Source: Ensifer adhaerens
GTDB lineage: Bacteria; Pseudomonadota; Alphaproteobacteria; Rhizobiales; Rhizobiaceae
Assembly: GCF_028993555.1 (NCBI RefSeq)
Contig: NZ_CP118610.1
Coordinates: 1,922,001 to 1,986,000 of the forward strand
Direction of reading: 5' to 3'
DNA: 64,000 bases
The translations under genes and the position numbers were made by a program. Shown one piece after another: positions 50,997 to 60,203 of the stretch. Below the pieces are notes generated by a model. It had not been told where the DNA came from. It did no database searches and saw only the letters and a program-made list of their open reading frames with translations. Within the stretch, counting starts at the first letter, position 1. Each line of letters begins with the position of its first letter.

Positions 50997-51407
50997 CTAA
51001 TAGCGCATGTCGGCCGGGCTCGCATCGCCCGCCGGTCGTCGATCCTCCTGGTACTGCTCGGCCCCTTCCACCGGCCTCAGCCACGGCTCGCGGCGCTTGA
51101 TCCAGAGCTCGTAGCTCGGCTTCAGCGATGTCGGCGCTTCCGAGAGAATACCCAGCTTGACCTCCGCCTCGACCTCATCGACCGAGAACACCCGCGACCC
51201 GCAATGCGGGCAGAAGCATCGCCCCTGAAACGCCGAGGTTTCACCGCTGTGTTCGAACCGGTCTGCGGGCCAGATGCCATAGAAGGTGAAGGCGGAGCCG
51301 CTTTCCTTCCGGCAGTCCATGCAATGGCAGATTCCGACGCGACTTGGTTCGCCGCGAACCGAAACCTCAACCTGCCCGCAGAGGCATTTTCCCGAGAGAC
51401 GCGTCAT
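50997..51407 (-). CDS. GFA family protein (zinc, glutathione-dependent formaldehyde-activating-like)
   Basis: A 136-residue protein with the zinc ligands of the Mss4-like fold: GKCLCGQVEVSVRGEPS, GICHCMDCRKESGSAFTFYG and GRCFCPHCGSRVFSVDE. True Gfa condenses formaldehyde with glutathione, but most family members have unknown functions. The ATG at 51407 has AGGAC upstream; the longer frame is rejected. The possible link to formaldehyde from demethylation is weak. Confidence 0.87.
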   Translation of the reverse strand: MTRLSGKCLCGQVEVSVRGEPSRVGICHCMDCRKESGSAFTFYGIWPADRFEHSGETSAFQGRCFCPHCGSRVFSVDEVEAEVKLGILSEAPTSLKPSYELWIKRREPWLRPVEGAEQYQEDRRPAGDASPADMRY

Positions 51408-51495
51408 GGCTTTGTCCTGACCTGCAACTGTTGACGGCATGACGAAAACGGTGTCGCGCGTATTCGGTTCCCCGGCGTCGGTCTGTGCCGAAGCG

Positions 51496-52833
51496 TCACC
51501 GCACCTCTTCAACGACCGGCGGCACCCAGCGCCCTTCCTTCACGACGTCCTTCGGCACATAGGTGCGGAAGGTCAGCGAGAACGGCTTTCCCTCCGGCGC
51601 CGGCAACCAGTTGGCCTCGGCCACTCCCGTGACCGGCTTTGGGCCGATGGCGATCTTCAGCGAACCGTCTGCCTCCGCCGTCAGCTTCGAATTGCTATTG
51701 AAGTTGTATCGCTTGAGGTCGTTCGGAACGACGCGGTAATCCGGCACGCCGACGAGGATGACCGACCAATAGGCGTTGACGACGGCTGACGGCAGGTCGT
51801 TGGCCGGGAAGTGGATGACGTAGCTGTTGGAGCCATTGACCGGCTTTCCGGCTGCATCGCTCACCAGCGAGAAATAGACCACCTCGGTGGGAGAATTCCC
51901 CCAGATGCCGGCATAGTTGGTCACCGTGCGCTGAAGATAGTTGGAGCCGTAGATCCCAATATGGGTACCGACACCCCAGCCATTCTTGACCTCGACGGTC
52001 CTGGCTATGCCATGCTGGACAAAGTCCGGCGCGATCTTGTCCCGCAGTGCCTTGTCGACAGCCGCGCGCGCCTCCGGATTGCTGGCGACGTAAGCCGCAA
52101 CGAAACGCACCTGCTGCTGCATTTGCGCCGCGATCGGGGAGACGTCGAGCGCGCTGCCGAGGATCGCGTCGACGTTGTCGAACGCTTCGGCGCCGATAAG
52201 CGTCTGGTTGTCGAAGTTCGGCACTTCAGGGGCCGGCACCGGCGTCACCTCGCCGAGCGGCGTCGCCTTGAACTGCTTCTGCAGCGCCAGTGCACCCTCG
52301 GGATCACCCTTGATCTCGACCCGGGCCAGCATCTTCGCCTTGGCGGAGTGCAACTCGATCCGAGCGGCATCGGCGGGGATCGCCACCGTCGAGCCCGGCC
52401 TCACCAGCGCGAACTTGCCGAACGGCTTCGACGGGAAGGTCCGTTCGTTGATGTTGACGATGACCTCGCCCCATTCGTCGAGGATCTGCGCGGTGTAGTA
52501 ACGCCCCTTGATCTCGGGCACTTCGAGCAGCACGCCACCGTCGTCATCGCTGGCAAACCAGGCTTCGAGATAGGCAACGTCGAAGTTTGGGTTGACGAAA
52601 TCGGCCGACCCGAGCGGATTGTACTTGATGGTGTTCCAGGCGAAGCCCTTACCCTTGGTATCGGTCTGCTCCTGACGGATCACGAGCAGCCGCCCAAGAA
52701 GATAGATATAGGCGTCCTCAATCGTCTTTTCGTCGGGTGCGGTCTGTCCTGAGGTTTGCGCCAGCGTCATCGAGGGCAGCGGCAGCGAGAGCGCTATTGC
52801 GCCGGCAAGCACGTACTTGCAAAGGGTGTTCAT
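51496..52833 (-). CDS. DUF1254/DUF1214 periplasmic protein
   Basis: A 445-residue secreted protein. Signal peptide MNTLCKYVLAGAIALSLPLP (cleavage near TLAQ). The DUF1254 part has EDAYIYLLGRLLVIRQEQ, NPNFDVAYLEAWFASD and ILDEWGEVIVNINERTFPS. The C-terminal DUF1214 part has NAYWSVILVGVPDYRVV and EANWLPAPEGKPFSLTFRTY. Function unknown; members are often envelope proteins. It is paired with a second DUF1254 gene 39 bases upstream on the same strand. Confidence 0.85.
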   Translation of the reverse strand: MNTLCKYVLAGAIALSLPLPSMTLAQTSGQTAPDEKTIEDAYIYLLGRLLVIRQEQTDTKGKGFAWNTIKYNPLGSADFVNPNFDVAYLEAWFASDDDGGVLLEVPEIKGRYYTAQILDEWGEVIVNINERTFPSKPFGKFALVRPGSTVAIPADAARIELHSAKAKMLARVEIKGDPEGALALQKQFKATPLGEVTPVPAPEVPNFDNQTLIGAEAFDNVDAILGSALDVSPIAAQMQQQVRFVAAYVASNPEARAAVDKALRDKIAPDFVQHGIARTVEVKNGWGVGTHIGIYGSNYLQRTVTNYAGIWGNSPTEVVYFSLVSDAAGKPVNGSNSYVIHFPANDLPSAVVNAYWSVILVGVPDYRVVPNDLKRYNFNSNSKLTAEADGSLKIAIGPKPVTGVAEANWLPAPEGKPFSLTFRTYVPKDVVKEGRWVPPVVEEVR

Positions 52834-52872
52834 CGGGCACCTCATTGTGTTTGCAACGACTACATGGCCGAT

Positions 52873-54342
52873 TTACTTGGCCACCGCGACAGCCGGCGGC
52901 GTCCAGGAGCCGTCGGTCACGGCGACCTTTGGCCAATAGGCGCGGACATAAAGCGAGAAATCGGCGCCTTTCGGCGATGGCAGCCAGTTCGCCTCCTTGT
53001 CCTTTCCCGGGCTTTCGGACTGGACATAGATGGTGAGCGAACCGTCGGCATTGTGCTTCAGCGTCTTGTTCTTGGTGCCCAACGAATAGCGGTTCAGTTC
53101 GTTCGGCTCGAAGAAATGGTGCTGGTTGTAAAGCGTCAGCGACCAGAAGCCGTTGACGGGCGGCGTCTCGTCCTTTGCGAAGGTGACCGTGTAGCGCTTG
53201 CCGCCGTTCAGCCGCGTCCCGGCCTCGTCGAAATCCTGATAGAAGTACTTCGTCTCGTTCGGCGAATTGACCAGGATGTTGGACTTGGCGACGGCGGTGC
53301 GGGTGAAATAGTCCGTGCCGAAGGCCGCTTCGTTGGAGATCGTGCTCCAGTGATGCGGCAACTGCTGGCCGTAGTTGCGGAACTCGAACAGCGGCTTGAT
53401 CAGCTCTTCTTCCGCGGCCTTCGCCGCCTCGGTCATGACAGCCTTGAGCTTCGGATCGGTCTTCGCCGCTTCCAGCACCGCCAGCACCTGGGCGTAGCGG
53501 GCTTCTTCGCCCGGCATCGGCGGCGCATCGGCAAGCACCAGCGGCAGTTCGTCGAAGAACTTTTCCGGCACCACCCATTTGACCTCTTCCGACCCGACGG
53601 GCGCGGCCTCGGCCGGACCCGGCAGGTTCGCCCAGTCGGTGGATTTGATCGTGCCGTCGTACTGCGCCAGCGGATACATCATCACCTGCCTCAGCGGCTC
53701 CTGGATCGCCTTTCGATCCGCGTCGGTGTCATCCATGAAGAGGCGTGGCGCGACGAAGCCGCTATTGGTCGAGGAGCGGAAGACCTGGGTGATGCCCTTG
53801 GGCACCTCGCCCTTCCAGTTCGGTCCGACAATCATGTAGAATCCAGGCGTCGTCGCATACATCTTGCCGAGCCTGACGATGCTGTCGGTTCGCGTATCCA
53901 CCATCTGGTAGACCCAGAAACGATCGCCGAAATCGGGCACCTGGATGACCACCGGCGACAGATCGAGCGCCAGCGATCCGGCACCGTAGACTACATCCTG
54001 GTTCGGACAGGCGACGAGCCGCTCACCCGGGTCGACATAATCCGTCAGCATGGTGACGGTGTTGAGCGGGGCCTGGATGACCGGGCCCGATCGCGCCGGC
54101 GCCTTTATCGGGGCAGAGGCGAGCCGGCGATTGTAGACGTTAACGAGCGGCCAGGCCCAGAAATAGGCGTCACGCGCAACGAGTGCCGCATAGGCCTCCG
54201 TCACCTTCACGCGCGTGTCCGGGCCGGGAGGAAGGGCCCTTGCCCATTGCGGCGACGATTGCAGGTCCAGGCCGGACGCGCTGCCGGCGCAACCGAACGC
54301 GGTCATGAGGGACAGGAATGCGAGCGCGTTCTTGGAAGTCAT
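52873..54342 (-). CDS. DUF1254/DUF1214 periplasmic protein (second of a tandem pair)
   Basis: A 489-residue protein with signal peptide MTSKNALAFLSLMTAFGCAG, a likely lipobox region at FGCAG, then ALVARDAYFWAWPLVNVYNR, CPNQDVVYGAGSLALDLSPV and FWVYQMVDTRTDSIVRLGKM. The C-terminal DUF1214 part has GFWSLTLYNQHHFFEPNELN and EANWLPSPKGADFSLYVRAY. GGTGGAGGAACCC precedes the ATG. With the downstream paralogue it forms a two-gene unit, divergent from the adenylate cyclase gene. Confidence 0.85.
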   Translation of the reverse strand: MTSKNALAFLSLMTAFGCAGSASGLDLQSSPQWARALPPGPDTRVKVTEAYAALVARDAYFWAWPLVNVYNRRLASAPIKAPARSGPVIQAPLNTVTMLTDYVDPGERLVACPNQDVVYGAGSLALDLSPVVIQVPDFGDRFWVYQMVDTRTDSIVRLGKMYATTPGFYMIVGPNWKGEVPKGITQVFRSSTNSGFVAPRLFMDDTDADRKAIQEPLRQVMMYPLAQYDGTIKSTDWANLPGPAEAAPVGSEEVKWVVPEKFFDELPLVLADAPPMPGEEARYAQVLAVLEAAKTDPKLKAVMTEAAKAAEEELIKPLFEFRNYGQQLPHHWSTISNEAAFGTDYFTRTAVAKSNILVNSPNETKYFYQDFDEAGTRLNGGKRYTVTFAKDETPPVNGFWSLTLYNQHHFFEPNELNRYSLGTKNKTLKHNADGSLTIYVQSESPGKDKEANWLPSPKGADFSLYVRAYWPKVAVTDGSWTPPAVAVAK

Positions 54343-54498
54343 GGGTTCCTCCACCGTTCTCCAACAGGAGACTTCAGGCACCGCCTCGAAGGAAGTACGT
54401 AACGGTTACAAAAAGCGAAACCGGCGCTGGAATCCGGCACTCGGGCCGCCCCGACAAACCGTCTGCCCCACACGCGATTTTCAGTATAAGATACCACC

Positions 54499-55908
54499 AT
54501 GAGTGAAGCCCAGCCTCTCTTCGACATGCTGCGCCAAACCGTGCAGCCAGACATCGCCGATGCGTTGGAGCGTTTCATCCGGGAAGCGCCGGACCGCAAG
54601 CTTTGCCGTGTCAATGCGCTGGCCTTTGCCGCCGAGCACGGGCTCAACGAGGAAAAGGTGATCGCGGCTTTCCTGCACGCCTCCCGGCTCGGTCTCTTCG
54701 AGCTTTCCTGGAACGTGCTCTGCCCCGGTTGCGGCGGCGTTCTTGATTCCAACACCTCGCTGAAGACGGTGCAGAGCGACACCTATACCTGCTCGCTCTG
54801 CGCCGCCGGCTACGAGCCGACGCTGGACGAGATGGTGGAGGTGACCTTCACCGTGAACCCGCGCGTCCGGCACATCGAGGCGCACAACCCACATGAGCTG
54901 CCGCCGTTTGAATATTTCCGCCAGATCTACTGGGGCTCCGGCATCGAGCTGCCGGAAGAGGACTACGAGGCCCAGATCGACGATTTCGTGCTGGAAGCGC
55001 TGGAGTTGCCGCCCGGCGAGAAGGCGGTCATTTCACTGCAACTGCCGGCGGAGTTCATCATCGTCTTCGAGCCGGTGACGCATGCGGCGCAGTTCATCGA
55101 CGTCAAGGGCGAGCCGACCAAGGAGCGGCGCACGCTGTCGCTGGTCTTCGATCGCGGCCACCGCCATGACGAGGCGCTGACCATGCAACCGGGGCCCTTA
55201 CGCATCCAGGTGGAAAACCACACGGATGTGCGCACCCTGCCCTCCGTCTGCATCGCCAACGACACGTTGCACGACATTCTCGGCCGAAGGCGCCCGTTCC
55301 TCACCGCCAAGCGACTGCTTTCCAACCAGACGTTTCGCGACATATACCGCACCGACACGATCGACGTGGACCAGCGGCTGAAGATCACCAGCCTCACCTT
55401 CCTGTTCACCGATCTGCGCGGCTCGACCGAGCTTTACGAGCGGGTCGGCGACCTCGCCGCCTTCGATCTGGTGCGCACCCATTTCACCGTCGTCAACGAG
55501 ATCGTCGCGGCGGAAGCCGGCGCCGTGGTCAAGACGATCGGCGATGCCGTCATGGCCACCTTCCCGACACCTGACCGGGCAGTCGCCGCCGCCATGCGCA
55601 TGCGCGATGCGATGCGCGAACTGAACGACGCGCGCGGCGCTGAAGACCTGCTCCTGAAGATCGGTATTCACGAAGGGCCGTGCATCGCCGTCAACCTTAA
55701 CGAGCGCCAGGACTATTTCGGCCAGACGGTCAACATCGCTTCGCGCGTCCAGCACCTTGCCACCTCGCGCGAGATTTTCGCGACCAGCGCGGTGCTCGAG
55801 GACCCGCGCGCATCGAGCCTCTTGAGCGACCGCGGCCTCAATCCGCAGTCGCACAATGTCGCTCTGCGCGGCATCACCAACGAGATCAGCATCTTCTTGA
55901 TCCCGTAA
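54499..55908 (+). CDS. Class III adenylate/guanylate cyclase with N-terminal DUF5939 region
   Basis: A 469-residue soluble protein. A cysteine-rich zinc-ribbon-like part (CPGCGGVLDSN and CSLCAAGYEP, about residues 75-102) lies within the N-terminal DUF5939-like region. The cyclase domain covers about 300-460: FLFTDLRGSTELYERVGDLA with the first metal Asp, AVVKTIGDAVMATFPTPDRA with the second, and FGQTVNIASRVQHLATSREI with the transition-state Asn-x-x-x-Arg. It probably makes cAMP and may feed the cAMP-gated channel at 49779. Ribosome-site signals are weak. Confidence 0.9.
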   Translation: MSEAQPLFDMLRQTVQPDIADALERFIREAPDRKLCRVNALAFAAEHGLNEEKVIAAFLHASRLGLFELSWNVLCPGCGGVLDSNTSLKTVQSDTYTCSLCAAGYEPTLDEMVEVTFTVNPRVRHIEAHNPHELPPFEYFRQIYWGSGIELPEEDYEAQIDDFVLEALELPPGEKAVISLQLPAEFIIVFEPVTHAAQFIDVKGEPTKERRTLSLVFDRGHRHDEALTMQPGPLRIQVENHTDVRTLPSVCIANDTLHDILGRRRPFLTAKRLLSNQTFRDIYRTDTIDVDQRLKITSLTFLFTDLRGSTELYERVGDLAAFDLVRTHFTVVNEIVAAEAGAVVKTIGDAVMATFPTPDRAVAAAMRMRDAMRELNDARGAEDLLLKIGIHEGPCIAVNLNERQDYFGQTVNIASRVQHLATSREIFATSAVLEDPRASSLLSDRGLNPQSHNVALRGITNEISIFLIP

Positions 55909-55930
55909 GCGCGGCTGGCCTTCTGGATTG

Positions 55931-56007
55931 CCGCAATTCCGGACGGAAAACCGCTTCACACTTTTCCTGGAATTGCCTGAAACGACCGCAATTCCGGACG
56001 GAAAACC
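55931..56007. repeat. Pair of 22-bp direct repeats, rhizobial intergenic type
   Basis: The 22 bases at 55931-55952, beginning CCGCAATTCCGGACGGAAAA, recur exactly at 55986-56007. Between them is CTTTTCCTGGAATTGC. I recall this GGACGGAAAACCGC-type sequence as frequent between rhizobial genes. It lies between the cyclase and hydrolase genes, which are convergent. Confidence 0.75.
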
Positions 56008-56017
56008 CTGGAGTTGC

Positions 56018-56779
56018 TTAGACCACCGGCGGTATCAGCGTCAGCACGTCGCCGTCAGCGGGGATCACCAGCTTCGTCAGGGGTATGCCATGGGCATCGG
56101 CTGCTGCCCTGAGCTCGCTCCGGCTGACCGTCGCGTGATCCAGCGCCTCCATGTGCGTTGCAATGACGACGCTGTTCTTCGCCGTCTCGCAAACCTTGAT
56201 CGTCTGCTCGGCATCCATGACGATGAGATCGCCACTCCATTTCGCGCCGCAGGAATGGGTGACGATGATGTCCGGCTTCGTTTCACGGATCGTGTTCTCG
56301 ATCGCCGGATAGAAGACCGTGTCGCCGGCCCAGTAGACCGACGGTTCGCCCTTCGCCTCGAGAGTAAAGCCGATGACCGGCCCCATGTCCTGGACGACGG
56401 GGCCAAGCCCGTGGCTGCCGTCGCGCCGGGTCAGCTTCAGCCCCTGCCAACGAGCCTCGTCCATCAGCGGCGTGACGTCACGGAAGCCGGCGGCGCGGAT
56501 CGCCTGCTCGTCGCCCGGCTGGCAGAAGATCGGCAGGCCCTTCGGCACGCGCTCCTTGGCGGTGTCGTCAAAGTGATCCTCATGCAGATGCGAGATGATC
56601 ACGAGTTCGACGCCGGCGAGGATCGTATCGATATCGACCGGCAGCTCGACCGTCGGATTGGGTGAGCGTCCGGCAAAGGACGGCAGGCTGTCCTTCGGAC
56701 CGAGAAAGGGATCGATGAGCACGGTGTGGCCGGCATAGTCGAGCTTGAGCGTGGCGTTGCGGATAAGCTGGAGTTTCAT
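56018..56779 (-). CDS. Metallo-beta-lactamase fold, metal-dependent hydrolase (UPF0173-like)
   Basis: A 253-residue protein: MKLQLIRNATLKLDYAGHTV at the N-terminus, the metal motif ISHLHEDHFDDTAKERVPKG near residue 60 (HxHxDH), VYWAGDTVFYPAIENTIRET near 150, and MEALDHATVSRSELRA with a late histidine. These proteins hydrolyse ester or phosphoester bonds of unknown substrates. CAAGGGAGGACTCGCC precedes the ATG. Confidence 0.85.
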   Translation of the reverse strand: MKLQLIRNATLKLDYAGHTVLIDPFLGPKDSLPSFAGRSPNPTVELPVDIDTILAGVELVIISHLHEDHFDDTAKERVPKGLPIFCQPGDEQAIRAAGFRDVTPLMDEARWQGLKLTRRDGSHGLGPVVQDMGPVIGFTLEAKGEPSVYWAGDTVFYPAIENTIRETKPDIIVTHSCGAKWSGDLIVMDAEQTIKVCETAKNSVVIATHMEALDHATVSRSELRAAADAHGIPLTKLVIPADGDVLTLIPPVV

Positions 56780-56965
56780 GGCGAGTCCTCCCTTGCCGGA
56801 ACCGGCATTGACCTTTGCGGCGATCCTTGCGCAACCCGCGATGAAATCAAGCCCTGAAATCGCGCCCGCGTCGCTCGTCGTCAGCCAGTATGCGCGCGAC
56901 ATGCGACGGAATGAAAAAGTAATCAAACCGCAACCACTGTTTGAAGGCCGTTCTTAACTTCGCCC

Positions 56966-57757
56966 ATGAAGGATAGCCGCTACCATCAACTCCGTGGAGT
57001 TTCCGACGTGGAAGGGACCAATAGCGGCACACGTTACGCGCGGGCATGGGGAACGGCCGTTGGACTGTTCGCGGGCGCCATTGCGGCCTTCTCTTTTGTC
57101 GCGCCGACCTTCGCCCGCCTTCTCGGCGCGTCCGGCGAAGCGGAAACCACTGCGCTCGTGGTCATGCTTGCCGCCTGGGCGATACCCGCGGCCTATATTA
57201 TTCTTGCGGCGTGGCTGGCGAAAATCTCGGCCGCGCGCGCCAAAGCGCTTGGCATGCCCGCCGCGATCGGTGTCTGCATTGCGCTCCTGGCGCTCGCCAA
57301 CTTCCCCGTCAGCATTGCCACAGGCGCACTTCGCTCCACCGATTTCGCTGCCGGCCTTCTGGGCAAGACGCTCATGCCACATGCGATGATCGGCGCCGTG
57401 ATCGCGCTCGCCACGCTCAGCCAGCTGCCTGCAGCGCGCAAGCCGCGCACGGGCCACCATGCCGTCGCCTACGTCCTCTGGCATTCCCTGCTCGTCTTTC
57501 TGACGGCGATGGGCCTCGGCATTGTCGTTTGCCAGATCTGGCTGCTGGCGCTGGGATTCCACGGACTGATTGTGCTCTGGTCCCTCGTGAGGGCACTCAT
57601 CTATATGGAGCACGTCACGCTCTATCCGATGCTGCCGCTGGCGTTGTTTTTCGCTGCCTCCATCTATTTCGTATGGAGCAATCGCAATCAATCAAGCGCA
57701 TCGGCAGACGCGGTTCAAGCGAAGGCCGGCGCAGAGGGCGTGAGCCAGCGCGAATGA
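56966..57757 (+). CDS. Hypothetical multi-pass membrane protein
   Basis: A 263-residue protein with about six hydrophobic segments (for example WGTAVGLFAGAIAAFSFVAP, TALVVMLAAWAIPAAYIILA, IGVCIALLALANFPVSIATG and VLWHSLLVFLTAMGLGIVVC). It has an acidic/polar C-terminal tail. I do not recognise a family. Convergent with the caspase-like gene. Confidence 0.68.
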   Translation: MKDSRYHQLRGVSDVEGTNSGTRYARAWGTAVGLFAGAIAAFSFVAPTFARLLGASGEAETTALVVMLAAWAIPAAYIILAAWLAKISAARAKALGMPAAIGVCIALLALANFPVSIATGALRSTDFAAGLLGKTLMPHAMIGAVIALATLSQLPAARKPRTGHHAVAYVLWHSLLVFLTAMGLGIVVCQIWLLALGFHGLIVLWSLVRALIYMEHVTLYPMLPLALFFAASIYFVWSNRNQSSASADAVQAKAGAEGVSQRE

Positions 57758-57818
57758 AGCCCTAGCGTTGGTCAATCCGCACTCCGCCTTCCTAACCCGG
57801 CTCCATCGTCCTTGCCCC

Positions 57819-59369
57819 TCACCGCCAGCCGCAATCCCATGGCTGCCCCCTTGCCGCCCGGTGACAGGCAAACGCGCGGCCGCAGGCGTGGGTTGCGGCA
57901 ATCGTCGTGCGGCCGCGGCCCGAGCCGCGAGTAAACATCTGCCGGAAGGCGACGTCCGCATTTGCAGGGCAATTGGCATAGTTCTTTTTCGGCAGCTCGG
58001 CGGGCGGGCTGATCGCTCGGGTGCCGGTGTTCTTCGCCGGTATCTTGGCGGTTCCCTGGGTTTCGCTCGGCTCGGGCAGCTTCGCCTCGCGCCGGATCGT
58101 CACGCAGCGACCGTCCTTTGCCTCCTGGTTTCGCGCGCAGGAAAGCGGGCATATCCGCGCCTTCTCGGCCTTCAGGCGCTCGAGCACGTCGCTGGAAGGT
58201 TCGAGCGTCGCAAGCTCCACCTTGCTGTGCCTGGCGAATGCTTCGAGCGCCTTGCGGCTGCCTGAGCCCCACAGCCCATCCTCGCTGCCCGCCTGGCAGC
58301 CGAGCCGGTTCAGCTGCTGCTGGATCGATCGGGTCAGCGCGCGATCGTCGGTACTCGCTGCGGCTGCCGCCAGGTCAACCGCCGCCACGAGCTGGCCGGC
58401 CGGCACGTCGGTCACGCCCCCGGGAGCAGAGACCCGCTCGATGATGCGGATCTTGGCCCGCGCAAGCGAAGCGAAGGCCCCATCGGGATATTGCTGCAGA
58501 TAGGCATCGAACAGATCGCGGTCCGTCGCATCCTTGATCGTTTCCCAATAGGCAAGCTCGGCGGCCTGATTTGTCGCCGGCTCCTGGGCGGCGGCCGGCT
58601 GGCTGCCATCGGCAGGCTTCAGCACCACCTCGCCGGTCAGCGAGGAATTGTCCCAGGGCACCTGCTTGCCGCCGGTTGCCGCCAGAACGTCGCGGCGGAC
58701 CTCGATCAGCTCGCGGGTGATGTCGCGGCCCGGCTCGCCGAGATGCTTGAGAAGCGCCGAGGTAAAGGGCGAATTGCGCCCGCTGCCATCGAGCGCGACA
58801 TTGCCAGGCTGGGTGGCAAAGGCGATCAGCGTGCCGATGCCGGTGCCGACCTTGGCAAGGCCGCGGCCAACGGACGCCGAGCGCGTGCCCATGGAGCGGG
58901 CGAGATTGACCGCGAGCGGATTGTCGCGGCAGGCATCGAGCAGCACAACATTGACCCGCGTGCTCCTTTCCATTGCCGACAGGATCAGGTTCATCGGCAC
59001 CGCCTCGAAATCGAGATCGACATGGGAAGCGAGCCTGGCGTCGACGGGGGCAAGATAGTTTTCGCCATCCACCTGAAGACCGTGGCCGGCATAGAAGAAC
59101 AGCGCCAGATCGGCGCCATCGAGCCGGCCGACGAAATCGCGCAATACGCGCCGCACGCCCGAGAGGTCGAGATCGACACCAATCACCACCTCGAAGCCGA
59201 GCCCTCCGAGCTTCGCCGCCATGTCGGCAGCGTCGTTGCCGGGATTGGGTAGCGTTGCCACGTGCTGATAGGCGGAGTTGCCGATGACCAGCGCCACGCG
59301 CTTCTCGGCAAGGGCCTGCGAGGCGCAAAACACCAACAGAACGGCCAAGGCGGTGCGAAGGAATGGCAT
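57819..59369 (-). CDS. Secreted caspase-family (peptidase C14) protein
   Basis: A 516-residue protein. Signal peptide MPFLRTALAVLLVFCASQAL, then a caspase-like p20 domain from about residue 23 (RVALVIGNSAYQHVATLPNP). The catalytic His is in LFFYAGHGLQVDGENYL (near residue 95) and the Cys in VVLLDACRDNPLAV (near 147). After about 270 come helical or Ala-rich segments and a peptidoglycan-binding-like part (IQQQLNRLGCQAGSEDGLWG, about residue 355). The C-terminus is cysteine-rich. Export to the periplasm is likely. Substrates of bacterial homologues are largely unknown. Confidence 0.88.
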   Translation of the reverse strand: MPFLRTALAVLLVFCASQALAEKRVALVIGNSAYQHVATLPNPGNDAADMAAKLGGLGFEVVIGVDLDLSGVRRVLRDFVGRLDGADLALFFYAGHGLQVDGENYLAPVDARLASHVDLDFEAVPMNLILSAMERSTRVNVVLLDACRDNPLAVNLARSMGTRSASVGRGLAKVGTGIGTLIAFATQPGNVALDGSGRNSPFTSALLKHLGEPGRDITRELIEVRRDVLAATGGKQVPWDNSSLTGEVVLKPADGSQPAAAQEPATNQAAELAYWETIKDATDRDLFDAYLQQYPDGAFASLARAKIRIIERVSAPGGVTDVPAGQLVAAVDLAAAAASTDDRALTRSIQQQLNRLGCQAGSEDGLWGSGSRKALEAFARHSKVELATLEPSSDVLERLKAEKARICPLSCARNQEAKDGRCVTIRREAKLPEPSETQGTAKIPAKNTGTRAISPPAELPKKNYANCPANADVAFRQMFTRGSGRGRTTIAATHACGRAFACHRAARGQPWDCGWR

Positions 59370-59725
59370 GGTTCCCCTCCGGCAATGCGCGAACGACCGT
59401 GGCGATCGACGCTGGCCGAACAGCCGAGCGTGCTACCGGGCATGGGTCGTGTCAATGCGCTTCAAAGGGGTGGCAAAGGCCTTCGCCAGCCCCCTGTCTC
59501 TCGTCGTAGTGACGGACGGGAGTGCCGGTTCATTCGCCATCCAATGGGATTAGCGCGCCGTGACTAGCGGAGGGTGCGAAGGCACCCTGCTCGCAAATGG
59601 AAACACCGAAAGGGGAAAGCTGCTCTCGATTCCGAGAGCCAGAGCGTCTTCTGTGCGGTCCTCTGAACGAACCGCGCTCCAGGGGCGCGGAAGAGGTCCG
59701 CGCCCTTCAGTGACCGGTTTTCCGG
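59370..59725. other. Intergenic region upstream of the caspase-like gene
   Basis: These 356 bases separate the caspase-like gene start from the end of the small secreted protein gene. They should hold the caspase promoter. I see only weak open frames and no clear repeat or RNA. Confidence 0.4.
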
Positions 59726-60004
59726 CTACTTCACCACGACATTGCCGTTGACGATCTCGACATTCTCGTCGCCCTGCAGGCCGATGCGGTCGCCGCTCGG
59801 CGCGGTCACGAAACAGCCGCTCGGGCAGATCATTTCCGTTGCTCCGGATGCAATCGCCACTTCCATGCGGCTCTCGCCTTCCACGACGACCAGGACGGCG
59901 GTCTCGCTATCCTTGTTGGTGACGGTCGCGGCGGAGGCTGCCTCAGCCACCAATACGCCGGTCACCATGACGCCGGAAAGCAAAGCAATTACAAATTTCT
60001 TCAT
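59726..60004 (-). CDS. Small secreted protein, 92 residues
   Basis: Signal peptide MKKFVIALLSGVMVTGVLVA (cleaved near ASA-A), then a small beta-rich domain: SETAVLVVVEGESRMEVAIA, with a cysteine pair in EMICPSGCFVTAPSG, ending ENVEIVNGNVVVK. I do not recognise the family. The ATG at 60004 is favoured over one five codons upstream. It lies upstream of the caspase-like gene on the same strand but 356 bases away. Confidence 0.7.
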   Translation of the reverse strand: MKKFVIALLSGVMVTGVLVAEAASAATVTNKDSETAVLVVVEGESRMEVAIASGATEMICPSGCFVTAPSGDRIGLQGDENVEIVNGNVVVK

Positions 60005-60203
60005 TGCCCATCGGCGCACAGGGCGCCGCCCTCTCGTCGAGCCGGCCGCCCCGTCGGTTTCGCGACGCTGCGCCGGCCACCTCTTCAGCCGATGACAACG
60101 TAATCGGTCACCAGGAGAATTGCATGCTTTTTATGGCAGCCTGGCTGAATGGGCGCTGAATGCTCCGTTTATCAGCGGTTTGGGTTGTCAGCGGTCTCCG
60201 GTG

